Shown: positions 37,894-47,118 of the stretch, piece by piece | How the letters are laid out: each line of letters starts with the position of its first letter | How positions within the stretch are numbered: position 1 is the first letter of the stretch | NCBI GenBank assembly: GCA_030696695.1 | Contig: JAUYRP010000021.1 | Span: forward strand, 124,001 to 188,000 | Length of the DNA: 64,000 bases | Direction of reading: 5' to 3' | Origin: Methylophilus sp. | GTDB lineage: Bacteria; Pseudomonadota; Gammaproteobacteria; Burkholderiales; Methylophilaceae | The notes under the pieces: model-generated | Databases searched by the model: none | Seen by the model: the letters and a program-made list of their open reading frames with translations, nothing else | What the model was told of the DNA's origin: nothing | Program-made: the position numbers and the translations under genes

Positions 37894-38940
37894 TTAAATG
37901 GGGTGTATGCCTAATTTGGCAAACAACTTCTTATCTGTTTCTGCTTCAGGGTTGCCAGTGGTCAGCAATTTTTCTCCGTAGAAAATGCTATTAGCCCCTG
38001 CTAAAAAGCATAAAGCCTGTATACCTTCATGCATACTTTGACGGCCCGCAGATAAGCGTACAAAACTCTGTGGCATGGTAATGCGTGCTGCCGCAATTGT
38101 TCTCACAAACTCCAATGGGTCTAACTCTTCTGTGCCATGCAGAGGTGTACCCTCTACTTGCGTGAGTAAGTTAATTGGTACACTTTCTGGCGGACGTTCC
38201 ATATTTGCGAGCTGTGCCAATAAACCGGCCCGTTGATTGCGCGATTCGCCCATACCGATAATGCCTCCGCAGCAGACATTAATGTCTACGCTGCGAACAC
38301 GGTCTAAGGTTTCTAAACGGTCCTGATAGGTGCGCGTGGTGATTACATCGCCATAAAACTCTGGCGCAGTATCTAAGTTGTGATTGTAATAGTCCAAGCC
38401 AGCATCTTTTAATTGTTCCGCTTGCCCTTCTTTCAACATCCCCAAAGTTGCACAAGTTTCTAAACCCATGGCTTTCACTTCGGCAATCATTTTCAATACG
38501 GGCTCTAAATCACGCTGTTTTGGGCCACGCCACGCAGCACCCATACAGAAACGACTCGCGCCATTGTCTTTGGCGGCTTGCGCTGCGGCCAACACATCAT
38601 CCAACTTCATCAGCGGTTCATTATCCACATCGGTGTGATAACGAGCGGCTTGAGGGCAATATCCACAATCCTCACTACAACCGCCAGTTTTAATTGACAA
38701 CAAAGTACTGACTTGTACAGCGTTAGGATCAAAATGTGCGCGATGCACGGTTTGTGCGCGATGCATTAAATCGCTAAACGGCAGTTCAAATAAAGCGACA
38801 ATTTCATCGACAGTCCAGCGATTCACCTCATAACTAAGTTCGGTGTGACAGCTCTGTCCTTTGCCATGGGTAAGTGCATCTGTGTTTATAATGGTAGTTG
38901 TGGTAGCGCTTGATGGCGTTGCTGATGATGTGTCTGGCAT
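37894..38940 (-). CDS. bioB: Biotin synthase
   Basis: Radical SAM enzyme inserting sulfur into dethiobiotin. The [4Fe-4S] motif [16 protein letters not shown] gives Cys 88, 92 and 95. Further along are [22 protein letters not shown] and [24 protein letters not shown], all standard for BioB. At 348 residues with a Thr/Ser-rich N-terminal 20 residues it is slightly longer than E. coli BioB. It heads the bioBFHCD cluster and diverges from comF across 103 bases. No BirA-type operator was recognised. Confidence 0.97.
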   Translation of the reverse strand: MPDTSSATPSSATTTTIINTDALTHGKGQSCHTELSYEVNRWTVDEIVALFELPFSDLMHRAQTVHRAHFDPNAVQVSTLLSIKTGGCSEDCGYCPQAARYHTDVDNEPLMKLDDVLAAAQAAKDNGASRFCMGAAWRGPKQRDLEPVLKMIAEVKAMGLETCATLGMLKEGQAEQLKDAGLDYYNHNLDTAPEFYGDVITTRTYQDRLETLDRVRSVDINVCCGGIIGMGESRNQRAGLLAQLANMERPPESVPINLLTQVEGTPLHGTEELDPLEFVRTIAAARITMPQSFVRLSAGRQSMHEGIQALCFLAGANSIFYGEKLLTTGNPEAETDKKLFAKLGIHPI

Positions 38941-39025
38941 AACATCCCTTTACACTTAATGAGTGACGATAAATTGATAACGAATTATATGCTGTCAAGG
39001 CTAAACCAAGCAAATATTAAACATT

Positions 39026-39042
39026 TGATTAAAATGTAATCA
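39026..39042. repeat. Inverted repeat just before comF
   Basis: TGATTA and TAATCA separated by five bases, ending two bases before the comF ATG, in the bioB-comF divergent region. It could be an operator or only an AT-rich coincidence. It does not match the E. coli biotin operator. Confidence 0.2.
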
Positions 39043-39043
39043 T

Positions 39044-39724
39044 ATGTTTAATTTAACTCAACTTGCTACATCATTGCGACACACCAACTGCGTGTTATGT
39101 GAGGCTAACACCCGCAGCAGTGTAGGTATATGTAAAGACTGTTGGCAAACATTGCCATGGCAATCTAACCACTGTTGCCCGCAGTGTGGATTGTCTACAC
39201 AAGGGTCCATTTGCGGCTCTTGTTTAAGCGACCCCCCTTCTTTTGATCGCACGCATGCGTTGTTTACCTATGCTTACCCTATAGACGCGCTACTACAAGC
39301 ATTCAAATACCAGCATCAGTTACATTTGGGGCATTTATTTGCACAAGTGAGTCTCAAGCAATTTCATCCCATGGGTATTGATAGCATTGTGGCCATGCCG
39401 ATGCACCCAGCGCGCTTGCAACACCGAGGCTTCAATCAATCCATAGAGCTTGCGAAAAGCATTGCCAAACATTGGCAATTACCGCTTGCCACACAACATT
39501 GCCAACGCATCAAAAATACGCCACCACAAGCCAGCCTGCCCCTCAAAGACCGCGTGAAAAATATCAAAGGTGCTTTTAGATGTGATAGCTACTTTGAGGG
39601 TAAACGTGTTGCTGTTGTAGATGATGTGATGACATCAGGTGCCAGCTTGAATGAGCTTGCAAACACTTTAAAACAAGCTGGCGCGATAGAAGTGAGTTGC
39701 TGGATTATCGCCAGAACCTATTAG
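39044..39724 (+). CDS. comF: ComF/GntX family phosphoribosyltransferase-like protein
   Basis: A 226-residue protein with an N-terminal zinc-ribbon built from four Cys pairs (CVLCEAN, CKDC, CCPQCG, CGSCL within the first 65 residues) and a C-terminal type I PRTase domain with VAVVDDVMTSGASL (about 187-200) and KNTPPQASLPLKDRVKNI. ComF proteins are needed for DNA uptake in competent bacteria (with type IV pili, encoded at 11-14 kb here); GntX in E. coli has a different reported role. The position next to the bio genes echoes bioH-gntX in E. coli. Confidence 0.92.
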   Translation: MFNLTQLATSLRHTNCVLCEANTRSSVGICKDCWQTLPWQSNHCCPQCGLSTQGSICGSCLSDPPSFDRTHALFTYAYPIDALLQAFKYQHQLHLGHLFAQVSLKQFHPMGIDSIVAMPMHPARLQHRGFNQSIELAKSIAKHWQLPLATQHCQRIKNTPPQASLPLKDRVKNIKGAFRCDSYFEGKRVAVVDDVMTSGASLNELANTLKQAGAIEVSCWIIARTY

Positions 39725-39869
39725 CTGTGAGTGCGCAACCAGATTCTGAATCGCAAATACTCTCCACGCCTAATTTTTCCTACTAAATCCACAATCTACC
39801 CTTTAGATGTCACTCTGAATTATCATTACGGGCTAACGACAACCCCATTTTAAAAATTAAGGACTGACT

Positions 39870-40334
39870 GTGTTTGACATTGTGCTTTATGAACCAGAAA
39901 TTCCACCCAATACAGGCAACATCATCCGTCTGTGCGCTAACACAGGCGCGCAATTACATTTAGTGAAACCACTTGGATTTGACTTGGAAGACAAACAGCT
40001 GAAACGCGCCGGGTTGGACTATCACGAATACGCCACATTAAAAGTGCATGAGAACTGGGAGGCTTGCAAGCAAGCCTTGGCGGGGAAACGCATGTTTGCA
40101 CTGACCACCAAAGGCAGCACACGCCATACAGATTTGCAATTTATGGCTGGAGATGTATTTGTATTTGGGCCAGAAACCCGTGGCTTACCCCAAACGATTC
40201 GCGATGAGTTTTTACCCGAACATCGCGTGCGCCTGCCCATGCTGGCTGACAGCCGCAGCCTCAACTTATCCAATTCTGCAGCTATCTTGCTGTATGAAGC
40301 ATGGCGGCAAATCGACTTTATTCATGGTCAATAG
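39870..40334 (+). CDS. trmL: tRNA (cytidine(34)-2'-O)-methyltransferase
   Basis: A small SPOUT methyltransferase modifying the wobble base of tRNA-Leu. The 154 residues start from GTG (AAGGA upstream) and read [20 protein letters not shown]. The knotted SAM site is built from [10 protein letters not shown] and [19 protein letters not shown]. It follows comF by 145 bases with no terminator recognised between them. Confidence 0.95.
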   Translation: MFDIVLYEPEIPPNTGNIIRLCANTGAQLHLVKPLGFDLEDKQLKRAGLDYHEYATLKVHENWEACKQALAGKRMFALTTKGSTRHTDLQFMAGDVFVFGPETRGLPQTIRDEFLPEHRVRLPMLADSRSLNLSNSAAILLYEAWRQIDFIHGQ

Positions 40335-40417
40335 AAACTTCGCATACTTTACGCAAAGTCATTGATTTTTTTGAAAAAACTCGCTAATGTAACGTGCCTA
40401 GTTCAAACTTAGATTCT

Positions 40418-40852
40418 ATGATTCAACTTATCCTAATCGGTGGTTTTGTATTTTGCGCTGCATACTATTGGTACGCTATGCGCCAATCCGAACTTCGACT
40501 GAAGCAATTATTAGACTCGTCAGAAATCGCACTAGCTAAGCCAAGTTACCGCTGTGTCAAAATTGAGTCGGGGACACAGGCATGTCAACCTGTACAAGCA
40601 TTGCTGACTAAACCCATTTTGGTCAACGATGCACCACGCTTGCCTTTACCAAGCTGCCAAGTAGCGCAGTGTGATTGTAAATTCATTCGTTTCGATGACC
40701 GTCGTTCAGGGGAAGATCGCCGCATCACTTCTGCCGAAGCAGAGGCTAATGCGAAGATGCATGCAGATAAGCGTATGCGTAGAGATCGTCGCAGGGCGTC
40801 CATACAACACTTTTTAAAAGGCTCTTCTCGCGATTACAGCAGTAGCGTTTAA
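40418..40852 (+). CDS. Unknown membrane-anchored protein with a basic RR/DRR tail
   Basis: A product not recognised as a named family. From ATG 40418 it has 144 residues: one hydrophobic segment (LILIGGFVFCAAYYWYA, 4-20), a middle part with Cys at 46, 56, 80, 85 and 87, and a strongly charged C-terminal half containing FDDRRSGEDRR (92-102) and MRRDRRRASIQ (120-130). A GTG start at 40394 would add eight residues. Topology would put the tail in the cytoplasm or periplasm depending on charges; the following MRQ favours the tail inside. The basic clusters could bind nucleic acid or lipid, but that is only a guess. It lies 84 bases after trmL. Confidence 0.6.
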   Translation: MIQLILIGGFVFCAAYYWYAMRQSELRLKQLLDSSEIALAKPSYRCVKIESGTQACQPVQALLTKPILVNDAPRLPLPSCQVAQCDCKFIRFDDRRSGEDRRITSAEAEANAKMHADKRMRRDRRRASIQHFLKGSSRDYSSSV

Positions 40853-40901
40853 TCAACCCACTACATTATTCGTCAAATAAAACGATTACCTAATGCCACA
40901 G

Positions 40902-40929
40902 TTGGATTGAAATGAGCAGTGCAATCCAA
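40902..40929. terminator. Weak hairpin between convergent genes
   Basis: TTGGATTG and CAATCCAA with a 12-base loop, in the 119-base gap between the unknown anchored-protein gene (+) and gpsA (-). There is no T-run on either side, so a termination role is uncertain. Nothing else recognisable is in the gap. Confidence 0.3.
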
Positions 40930-40971
40930 TCACCACTTGGCTCTTAACCAAACCACCCTCAACACTTTAAG

Positions 40972-41964
40972 TTAAACACCTTCAGGTTTTTGGTCACGCC
41001 CTAACAAGTCCATCACTGCATGGCGTGCAGATTTTCCGTGCGTAAGCGCCTGATTGACTTCATAGGTGATTGGCATGTCCACACCTATTTGCTCAGCTCT
41101 GCGCATGACTTCTCGCGCAGTGTTCACACCCTCAGCCACATGTCCCAAACCTTTTAAAATGTCATCTAAAGCTTTGCCTGTTGCTAATTGCAAACCAACT
41201 TCACGGTTTCTGGAGTATTGCCCTGTACAGGTTAAAATCAAATCGCCCGCACCCGCCAAACCCATAAAGGTATCTGCTTTAGCACCCAACGCTACTCCAA
41301 AACGGGTAATTTCGGCAAGACCACGTGTGATCATAGCAGCACGTGCATTATTACCAAAGCCCATACCATCGGATATCCCAGCGGCAATCGCCATCACGTT
41401 CTTAATAGCACCACCGACTGAAACACCGATTACATCAGTGCTGTTATACACACGCAAGCACCCACCATGAATTACGTTAGCTGCATGTTGCGCAAAACCA
41501 GCATCATTCGCAGCCAAGGTCACTGCCGTTGGCAAGCCACGTACCAATTCAGCAGCAAAGCTAGGGCCTGATAAGGCGCCCCAATGACGTTGATGGCCTA
41601 ACTCCTCTTGGGCAACTTCAAAAGGTAACTTAGCGGTTTGTGGCTCAAGGCCTTTGTGCGCCCAAATAATGGGTTGGGTGGCGTGCAGTTGCGTGAGATC
41701 TTTGAGTATTTGACGAAAGCCAGCAGTAGGTACTACTGACAATACAATATCTGCACTTTCGATGGCTGCAGCTAGATTATCTTCCACTTGCAAGCGGTCA
41801 TTAAATCTAAAATCGCCTAAATAAAGCGGATTAGCACGTGCTTTTCGCATACCAGATACATGGCCAGCATTGCGTGCCCATAGCGTTACATCATGCTGCT
41901 GACTGATATGCATTGCAAGGGCTGTACCCCAAGCCCCCGCACCAAGCACTGCTACTTTAGCCAT
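40972..41964 (-). CDS. gpsA: Glycerol-3-phosphate dehydrogenase [NAD(P)+]
   Basis: Reduces dihydroxyacetone phosphate to sn-glycerol 3-phosphate for phospholipids. The 330 residues have the Rossmann motif VLGAGAWGTALAMH at 5-18, GALSGPSFAAEL, and the catalytic-Lys region GGAIKNVMAIAAGISDG. It is the last gene of rhodanese-grxC-secB-SH3-gpsA. In E. coli gpsA follows secB directly; here a 167-residue SH3 protein gene lies between them. Confidence 0.96.
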   Translation of the reverse strand: MAKVAVLGAGAWGTALAMHISQQHDVTLWARNAGHVSGMRKARANPLYLGDFRFNDRLQVEDNLAAAIESADIVLSVVPTAGFRQILKDLTQLHATQPIIWAHKGLEPQTAKLPFEVAQEELGHQRHWGALSGPSFAAELVRGLPTAVTLAANDAGFAQHAANVIHGGCLRVYNSTDVIGVSVGGAIKNVMAIAAGISDGMGFGNNARAAMITRGLAEITRFGVALGAKADTFMGLAGAGDLILTCTGQYSRNREVGLQLATGKALDDILKGLGHVAEGVNTAREVMRRAEQIGVDMPITYEVNQALTHGKSARHAVMDLLGRDQKPEGV

Positions 41965-42027
41965 TGTATTTACTCATAAAATTATTGCTGAATCACGGCT
42001 TGTGTCAATGAAAACGAACCATTGAAA

Positions 42028-42531
42028 TTAGATACCCCAAAGGGCGGTGTTACGGACAAAACCTGTTAAACCATCTCGATGCTTCACTTTGACCCAACCA
42101 CTTTTGGCCGCACCAGAGAGCACCTCAACCACTACATCCTTTTCAAAAGTCGCTAACAACGCAGCACTATCTTCTTCAGATTGTTTCAGATCAGTTTTAT
42201 CACTCACCACCAATGCCATGCGTTTAGTACTGAGTTGTTTACCTTGGATCCAGCTTAACGTGCCAAAGTGGTCGCGGATTTTAATCCACTCCCCTAAATT
42301 CACAATCACTTCAACCGGATAACCATTGCCTATGACGTAAAGTTTTTGCGCTTCAGTAGACGGCGCATCGTACAAAATAGCTTTATTGATGGCGACCGAA
42401 CGAAACTCTAGTGCAATTGCATGCACTGGAAGCAACATCCACAACGCTGTAAAACTGACCACAAGCGTTTGACGCCATGAGCTTTTGAAACATAAAAAAA
42501 GCCGGCGGGCTAGATCAAGTTGAACCGACAT
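42028..42531 (-). CDS. Exported SH3-domain protein
   Basis: Predicted 167 residues from ATG 42531: a long N-region, hydrophobic segment TLVVSFTALWMLLPVHAIA and then two bacterial SH3-like units, about 48-105 (AILYDAPSTEAQKLYVIG, LGEWIKIRDHFGTLSWI) and 110-165 (VVVEVLSGAAKSGWVKVKHR, LTGFVRNTALWG). Such SH3_3/SH3_4 domains often bind peptidoglycan or envelope partners. The frame is open upstream to 42759, overlapping secB, but the extra part is not protein-like. No conserved partner is known for it in this operon position; its role is unknown. Confidence 0.75.
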   Translation of the reverse strand: MSVQLDLARRLFLCFKSSWRQTLVVSFTALWMLLPVHAIALEFRSVAINKAILYDAPSTEAQKLYVIGNGYPVEVIVNLGEWIKIRDHFGTLSWIQGKQLSTKRMALVVSDKTDLKQSEEDSAALLATFEKDVVVEVLSGAAKSGWVKVKHRDGLTGFVRNTALWGI

Positions 42532-42670
42532 GGTGGTGGCCGTATTGTTTTGATTCGCACGCGAAAGGCGCACGGAAAGTACTGACCGAGACAGTGTGGA
42601 ATATACAGCAAGAGGATGCGAACCGCGCAACGCAGAAATTTGCTTACGCGGCCACATATTCAAAGGGTTG

Positions 42671-43147
42671 TTAGTTAGGTTGCGCACCAGACTCTGCCGC
42701 CTGCTTTTGTTGCATATACAATGCTTCAAAGTTAATCGGGTTGAGCAACACTGGCGCAAAACCAGCGCGTGTCACCATGTCAGATACCGCCTCACGCGCA
42801 TATGGGAACAAGATGTTTGGACAAGCGACCGCTAGCACCGGCTCTAGGTTTTCCTCTGGCATATTGCGGATGACAAAGATGCCAGCCTGTGCAACTTCTA
42901 CTAGAAACGCAGTTTTATCGCCGACTTTAGCGGTGACAGTGACTTTGATAGATACATCAAAAATACCTTCTTCTAATTTTTGTGCTGCATTTGCAAGTTC
43001 AACACTGACTTGTGGCGCTGTGCGATCTGTGAAAATTTGTGGTGCATTTGGCACTTCGATAGAAGCGTCTTTGATGTAAAGTTTTTCAATGCCAAACGCA
43101 GGTTGATCGTTCATTGCCGCTTGGTTTGCGTTGTCTTCTTTTGCCAT
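42671..43147 (-). CDS. secB: Protein-export chaperone SecB
   Basis: A cytoplasmic tetrameric chaperone that holds precursors unfolded for SecA. The 158 residues show [61 protein letters not shown] and PINFEALY, the standard order. The first 15 residues are polar and variable. grxC is upstream and the SH3 gene downstream. The 139 bases between secB and the SH3 gene hold no recognisable gene or signal. Confidence 0.97.
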   Translation of the reverse strand: MAKEDNANQAAMNDQPAFGIEKLYIKDASIEVPNAPQIFTDRTAPQVSVELANAAQKLEEGIFDVSIKVTVTAKVGDKTAFLVEVAQAGIFVIRNMPEENLEPVLAVACPNILFPYAREAVSDMVTRAGFAPVLLNPINFEALYMQQKQAAESGAQPN

Positions 43148-43280
43148 GTTTAATTCCCGAGGTTAAGTGCTTTAAATTTAAAGCCTTGATTAGATTAAAA
43201 AATTGCTTAGTTACTCAAATGAGCAACTATTAAAAGTGTGGCGTATTTTAACGTTTAATTTATGACAAAACTATTAAAAT

Positions 43281-43538
43281 TTAAGCAGCAAGTAAAGGAT
43301 CCAGCTCACCAGCCAAATCAAGCGCACGCAAATCATCAAAGCCGCCGACATGGCGATCATCAATATAAATCTGTGGCACCGTGCGTCGACCCGTTTTTTC
43401 CATCATTTCCTGTCTGAGCTCAGGCTGCAAATCAATACGAATTTTTTCTATATCGTCTACGCCCTTACTGCGAAGCAGGCGTTCTGCATTGATACAATAA
43501 GGACACACTGCGCTGGTATACATGCGAATTTTAGGCAT
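43281..43538 (-). CDS. grxC: Glutaredoxin 3
   Basis: An 85-residue glutaredoxin with active site CPYC at 12-15 and the glutathione-site RRTVPQIYIDDRHVGGFDDL. It reduces protein and ribonucleotide-reductase disulfides using glutathione. It lies between a rhodanese gene and secB, as in E. coli yibN-grxC-secB. A 133-base gap, AT-rich, separates it from secB. Confidence 0.95.
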   Translation of the reverse strand: MPKIRMYTSAVCPYCINAERLLRSKGVDDIEKIRIDLQPELRQEMMEKTGRRTVPQIYIDDRHVGGFDDLRALDLAGELDPLLAA

Positions 43539-43559
43539 ACATCAATCTCAAGTTGGATA

Positions 43560-43976
43560 TTAAGCGGATTTAACTATTGGTAGTTTTGCTTCTTGCCAAG
43601 CAGCCAACCCACCTTGCAATTGATGCAGTTTGGTAAACTGTTGACCACGTAAGATAGTACATGCTGTCTTTGCGCGCATCCCTTTTTGACAATGCACCAG
43701 CACAGGTTTCTCTTTAAATTTTTCCAGTTCTTTGATGCGATTTGGCAGCTCTGCCAGAGGGATATGCTTTGCACCTTGAATATGCCCAGCATCAAACTCA
43801 GCTTTATCTCTCACGTCTAGCACCAAGGGTTTCGAGCGGCTCATCAGCATGACTGCTTCTGTCGGTGAAATATTAGGTACGCCAGCGGCCCCACGATTGA
43901 GCATCGGCCATAATAAGGTAATGCCAGATCCAATCGCCAAGCCAATCAGCAATGCATTTTCTTTAATAAATTCCAA
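43560..43976 (-). CDS. Membrane-anchored rhodanese-like protein (YibN type)
   Basis: About 138 residues: a hydrophobic N-terminal anchor (ALLIGLAIGSGITLLW), then a rhodanese domain with the catalytic Cys in VLVHCQKGMRAKTACTI and LDVRDKAEFDAGHIQGAKHIP. The frame is open to an ATG at 44009, but a TTG at 43976 with AAGGA 7 bases upstream gives the family N-terminus (EFIKENALLIG) and is preferred. Possible sulfur carrier or regulator; YibN in E. coli has a poorly defined envelope role. Neighbours grxC and secB match the E. coli order. Confidence 0.85.
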   Translation of the reverse strand: MEFIKENALLIGLAIGSGITLLWPMLNRGAAGVPNISPTEAVMLMSRSKPLVLDVRDKAEFDAGHIQGAKHIPLAELPNRIKELEKFKEKPVLVHCQKGMRAKTACTILRGQQFTKLHQLQGGLAAWQEAKLPIVKSA

Positions 43977-44112
43977 CGTGCATCCTTTGCTTAAGTGTAA
44001 TGTGAACATGGAGGTGGTTTATAGATTTTCAAGGAAAATTCGCCAATCCCTGCCATTTGTTATAGGCCATATATTGTGCGCCATAAATTATGCGTACAGC
44101 ACAGCTAACCAT

Positions 44113-44118
44113 TATAAT
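44113..44118 (+). promoter_or_regulatory. TATAAT -10 element upstream of gpmI
   Basis: A consensus TATAAT 32 bases before the gpmI ATG in the divergent gap with the rhodanese gene. No matching -35 at 17 bases; the nearest (TTATGC, 44088) is weak. Confidence 0.4.
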
Positions 44119-44149
44119 AGAAATAACCCGTAACATTTGAGATTAGCGC

Positions 44150-45694
44150 ATGCAAACTACCCCTGTGATTTTATTGATTCTGGATGGCTTTGGTCATAGT
44201 GAGCAATGGGAGAATAACGCTGTTGCACAAGCAAATACGCCTCACTTAGATGCACTCAAGCGAACATACCCCAATACCTTTATCAATGCTTCAGAACACT
44301 ATGTGGGCTTGCCAGACGGTCAAATGGGCAATTCAGAAGTCGGGCATCTCAATATTGGTGCGGGCCGCATCGTGTTTCAAGATTTTGAACGCATCAACAA
44401 TAGCATCAGCAGTGGGGAGTTTTTTCAAATTCCTGCACTAGTTAACGCATTACAAGTGCTCAAAACCAATAATAAAGCCCTACACATTTTTGGCTTACTC
44501 TCTGATGGTGGTGTACACAGCCATCAAAGCCACATACACGCCATGCTCAGCATGGCGGCCAAACAAGGTTTAACTAAAGTCTATGTGCATGCCTTTTTAG
44601 ATGGCCGAGATACCCCGCCCATCAGCGCAACACCCTATTTAGCTGCGTTAGAAGCGCATATCCAATCTCTAGGTGTAGGCAAGATTGCATCCATCAGTGG
44701 CCGCTTTTACAGCATGGACAGAGATAAACGCTGGGAGCGTGTATCTCCTGCCTATCATATGTTAGTGGATGGTGTTGCAGAGTTTGTGGCACCAAGCGCA
44801 ATGAGCGCTCTTGAGCAAGCCTATGCTCGTGGCGAGTCGGACGAGTTTGTCAAATGCACAGTGATTCATGACATCGGCAGCCCAGCTATCACCATGGAAG
44901 ATGGCGATTGTGTGGTGTACATGAATTTTAGAAGTGACCGCGCGCGTCAGATGACGGATGCTTTACTCAATCCAGACTTCAATGGATTTGAACGCAAGCG
45001 TGTGCCAGCACTTTCTTATTACTTTACATTGACACAATACGACCAAAACCAAAGCAAGGCTTTACCGGTATTTGCGCCATTTAGTGTGCCGAATACGTTT
45101 GGTGAATATGTTTCCCAGTTAGGCTTGAATCAGTTACGTATCGCAGAAACCGAGAAATACCCGCATGTCACTTTCTTCTTTAATGGGGGAGAGGAAACGG
45201 TATTTAAGGGCGAAGACCGCATCATGGTGCCGTCACCCAAAGTGGCCACCTATGATTTGCAACCAGAAATGAGCGCGCCTGAAGTGACCGATAAATTAGT
45301 GGAAGCTATTTTATCCAAACGCTACCAAGCGGTGATTTGCAATTACGCCAATGGCGATATGGTGGGTCATACAGGGAATTTAAAAGCAGCCATTCAAGCG
45401 GTCGAGACCCTAGATGCTTGCCTGGGTCGCGTGGTAGCTGCCGCTCAAGCCACAGGTGCCGAAGTGATTATTACAGCAGACCATGGCAATGCTGAAATGA
45501 TGTACGACCCCACAGCGCATCAGGCGCATACACAGCACACGACCAATTTAGTACCCTTCATTTATGTTGGTCGCGCTGCCAAACTTTCTAATGTAGGCGC
45601 GCTTTCTGATATCGCACCCACATTATTAGAGCTGATGGGCATTGCTCAACCCAAAGAAATGACAGGCAAAAGTCTAGTGCATTTTGATGCGTAA
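44150..45694 (+). CDS. gpmI: 2,3-bisphosphoglycerate-independent phosphoglycerate mutase
   Basis: Interconverts 3- and 2-phosphoglycerate with two manganese ions. At 514 residues it has normal length. VILLILDGFGHSEQ opens the phosphatase-like domain, the phosphorylated Ser is at 62 in MGNSEVGHLNIGAG, and VIITADHGNAEMMYD and HTTNLVPFIY supply further metal ligands near the C-terminus. It diverges from the rhodanese-grxC-secB group and precedes envC by eight bases, the same gpmM-envC order as E. coli. Confidence 0.97.
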   Translation: MQTTPVILLILDGFGHSEQWENNAVAQANTPHLDALKRTYPNTFINASEHYVGLPDGQMGNSEVGHLNIGAGRIVFQDFERINNSISSGEFFQIPALVNALQVLKTNNKALHIFGLLSDGGVHSHQSHIHAMLSMAAKQGLTKVYVHAFLDGRDTPPISATPYLAALEAHIQSLGVGKIASISGRFYSMDRDKRWERVSPAYHMLVDGVAEFVAPSAMSALEQAYARGESDEFVKCTVIHDIGSPAITMEDGDCVVYMNFRSDRARQMTDALLNPDFNGFERKRVPALSYYFTLTQYDQNQSKALPVFAPFSVPNTFGEYVSQLGLNQLRIAETEKYPHVTFFFNGGEETVFKGEDRIMVPSPKVATYDLQPEMSAPEVTDKLVEAILSKRYQAVICNYANGDMVGHTGNLKAAIQAVETLDACLGRVVAAAQATGAEVIITADHGNAEMMYDPTAHQAHTQHTTNLVPFIYVGRAAKLSNVGALSDIAPTLLELMGIAQPKEMTGKSLVHFDA

Positions 45695-45702
45695 GGTATA
45701 AA

Positions 45703-46986
45703 TTGCACATGCTTTTCAAGTGCTGTTGGAAATCTTTATTGTTGCTATTAGCGCTAGTCACGTGCGATAGCACGCTGGCGGCAAAAAAGGAGGACGACGC
45801 CAAAGCGGATTTAAAAAATGTCCATAAGAAGATTGAAAATCTAAAAAAAGAATTAGATGCGTCTACCGATGCACACAAAGATGCCGCAGATGCGCTCAAG
45901 GCCTCTGAAACCGCCATCAGTAAGGCACAAAAAAAACTACACGAAATCAATCTCAAACAAAAGCAAAATAGCGTTGCGCTGACCCAGCTCAAACAGCAAT
46001 CTCTACGCATTGGCGATTCCTTATCGCAACAACAACAGCAGCTCAGCAAGTTGCTCTATCAGCAGTATGTGCATGGCAACCAAAGCTACACCCAATTGAT
46101 GCTGGAAAATAAAGACCCAAGCAGTATCGCCCGTGATTTAAAGTACTATGCCTACATTGCCAAAGCGCGCAGCAAGTTGATTGCGGATATGCAAGGCAAC
46201 CTCACTAAAATTGAAACACTCAATGAAGAGACCGCAGCTAAATTGGCTGAAGTGGCCGCATTAAAAGAAAAGCAAGAAGCGGAAAGAAGTGCGCTACTAC
46301 AGCAAAAACAAGCTAAAGCCAAAGTGGTGAAATCGCTATCTCAAAAAATTGCTGCACAACGCAATGAAATTAATAAGCTTAAGCGCGATGAAAAAAACTT
46401 ATCGAATTTAGTTACGCGTCTTGCCAAAATAGCAGCAGACCAAAAGAAAAAACGCCTAGCTCAGCAAAAAGCCAGAGCCAAAGCTAGCAAACAAAAACCA
46501 AGCACCCAAAAGCCTACTGATAAAAAACAGAGCAATCAAGTCATCGCTCGCAATAATACTTTGCCAGACAATGAAGTAGATGGTCTTCGCTTTGCAAGTC
46601 TCCGTGGCAAATTACGTTTACCCGTGCGTGGCGAGGTGAGCAATCGGTTTGGCGCTGTTCGCTCAGATACAGGCGTAAGTTGGAAAGGCTTGTTTATTAA
46701 GGCTGGTGAAGGCAATGAAGTGAAGTCCGTTGCTAGCGGTCAAGTAGTCTTTGCGGACTGGATGCGCGGTTTTGGCAACTTAATTATTGTGGATCATGGG
46801 AGTGGGTATATGAGCCTGTATGGCAACAACCAAGCACTACTCAAAAATGTAGGTGAGAATGTCAGTGGTGGCGATACGATTGCCGCGGTTGGCAACAGTG
46901 GAGGCAATGAAAGTAACGGACTATATTATGAGTTACGTAAGAACAGTGTTCCTTTTGATCCGCTCAGTTGGAGTAGCCTGCGATAA
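45703..46986 (+). CDS. envC: Murein hydrolase activator EnvC-like protein
   Basis: A periplasmic factor that, with FtsEX, turns on amidases for daughter-cell separation. The 427 residues start with a signal peptide (LLLLALVTCDSTLA), a long coiled coil (about 30-250, Lys/Ala/Gln rich), a basic linker and a degenerate LytM (M23) domain (about 300-427). The metal ligands of active M23 peptidases are missing: the SWKGLFI and LYYELR positions have no His/Asp. That is expected for EnvC, which activates rather than cuts. It is the last gene before a terminator; the ctpA peptidase that often follows envC is not here. Confidence 0.9.
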   Translation: MHMLFKCCWKSLLLLLALVTCDSTLAAKKEDDAKADLKNVHKKIENLKKELDASTDAHKDAADALKASETAISKAQKKLHEINLKQKQNSVALTQLKQQSLRIGDSLSQQQQQLSKLLYQQYVHGNQSYTQLMLENKDPSSIARDLKYYAYIAKARSKLIADMQGNLTKIETLNEETAAKLAEVAALKEKQEAERSALLQQKQAKAKVVKSLSQKIAAQRNEINKLKRDEKNLSNLVTRLAKIAADQKKKRLAQQKARAKASKQKPSTQKPTDKKQSNQVIARNNTLPDNEVDGLRFASLRGKLRLPVRGEVSNRFGAVRSDTGVSWKGLFIKAGEGNEVKSVASGQVVFADWMRGFGNLIIVDHGSGYMSLYGNNQALLKNVGENVSGGDTIAAVGNSGGNESNGLYYELRKNSVPFDPLSWSSLR

Positions 46987-47063
46987 AAATTATGACGGAC
47001 TATAAAGTCCTGTCTTCACAATAACAGTTGCGTATCCATGTCTAACCATTGCACGCCACCAAC

Positions 47064-47093
47064 AAAAAAGCGCACCCTTGAGTGCGCTTTTTA
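47064..47093. terminator. Bidirectional terminator between envC and a lipoprotein gene
   Basis: Arms AAAAAAGCGCAC and GTGCGCTTTTT with a 6-base loop CCTTGA. It ends envC (+) and the lipoprotein gene (-), whose stop is 25 bases away. Confidence 0.92.
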
Positions 47094-47118
47094 TTGATAG
47101 TCAAATACCACAGACTAA

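Noticed and set aside
38941-39043. Biotin-repressor (BirA) operator between bioB and comF.
   Set aside because: No match to the long E. coli operator palindrome; only a short AT-rich inverted repeat is present.
42532-42670. GGTTCGCATCC on the minus strand between secB and the SH3 gene, reminiscent of a tRNA T-arm.
   Set aside because: No acceptor, D or anticodon arms can be folded around it and the conserved A58 position is C; not a tRNA.
45703-46986. EnvC as an active M23 endopeptidase.
   Set aside because: The metal-ligand His/Asp positions are replaced, consistent with a non-catalytic activator.
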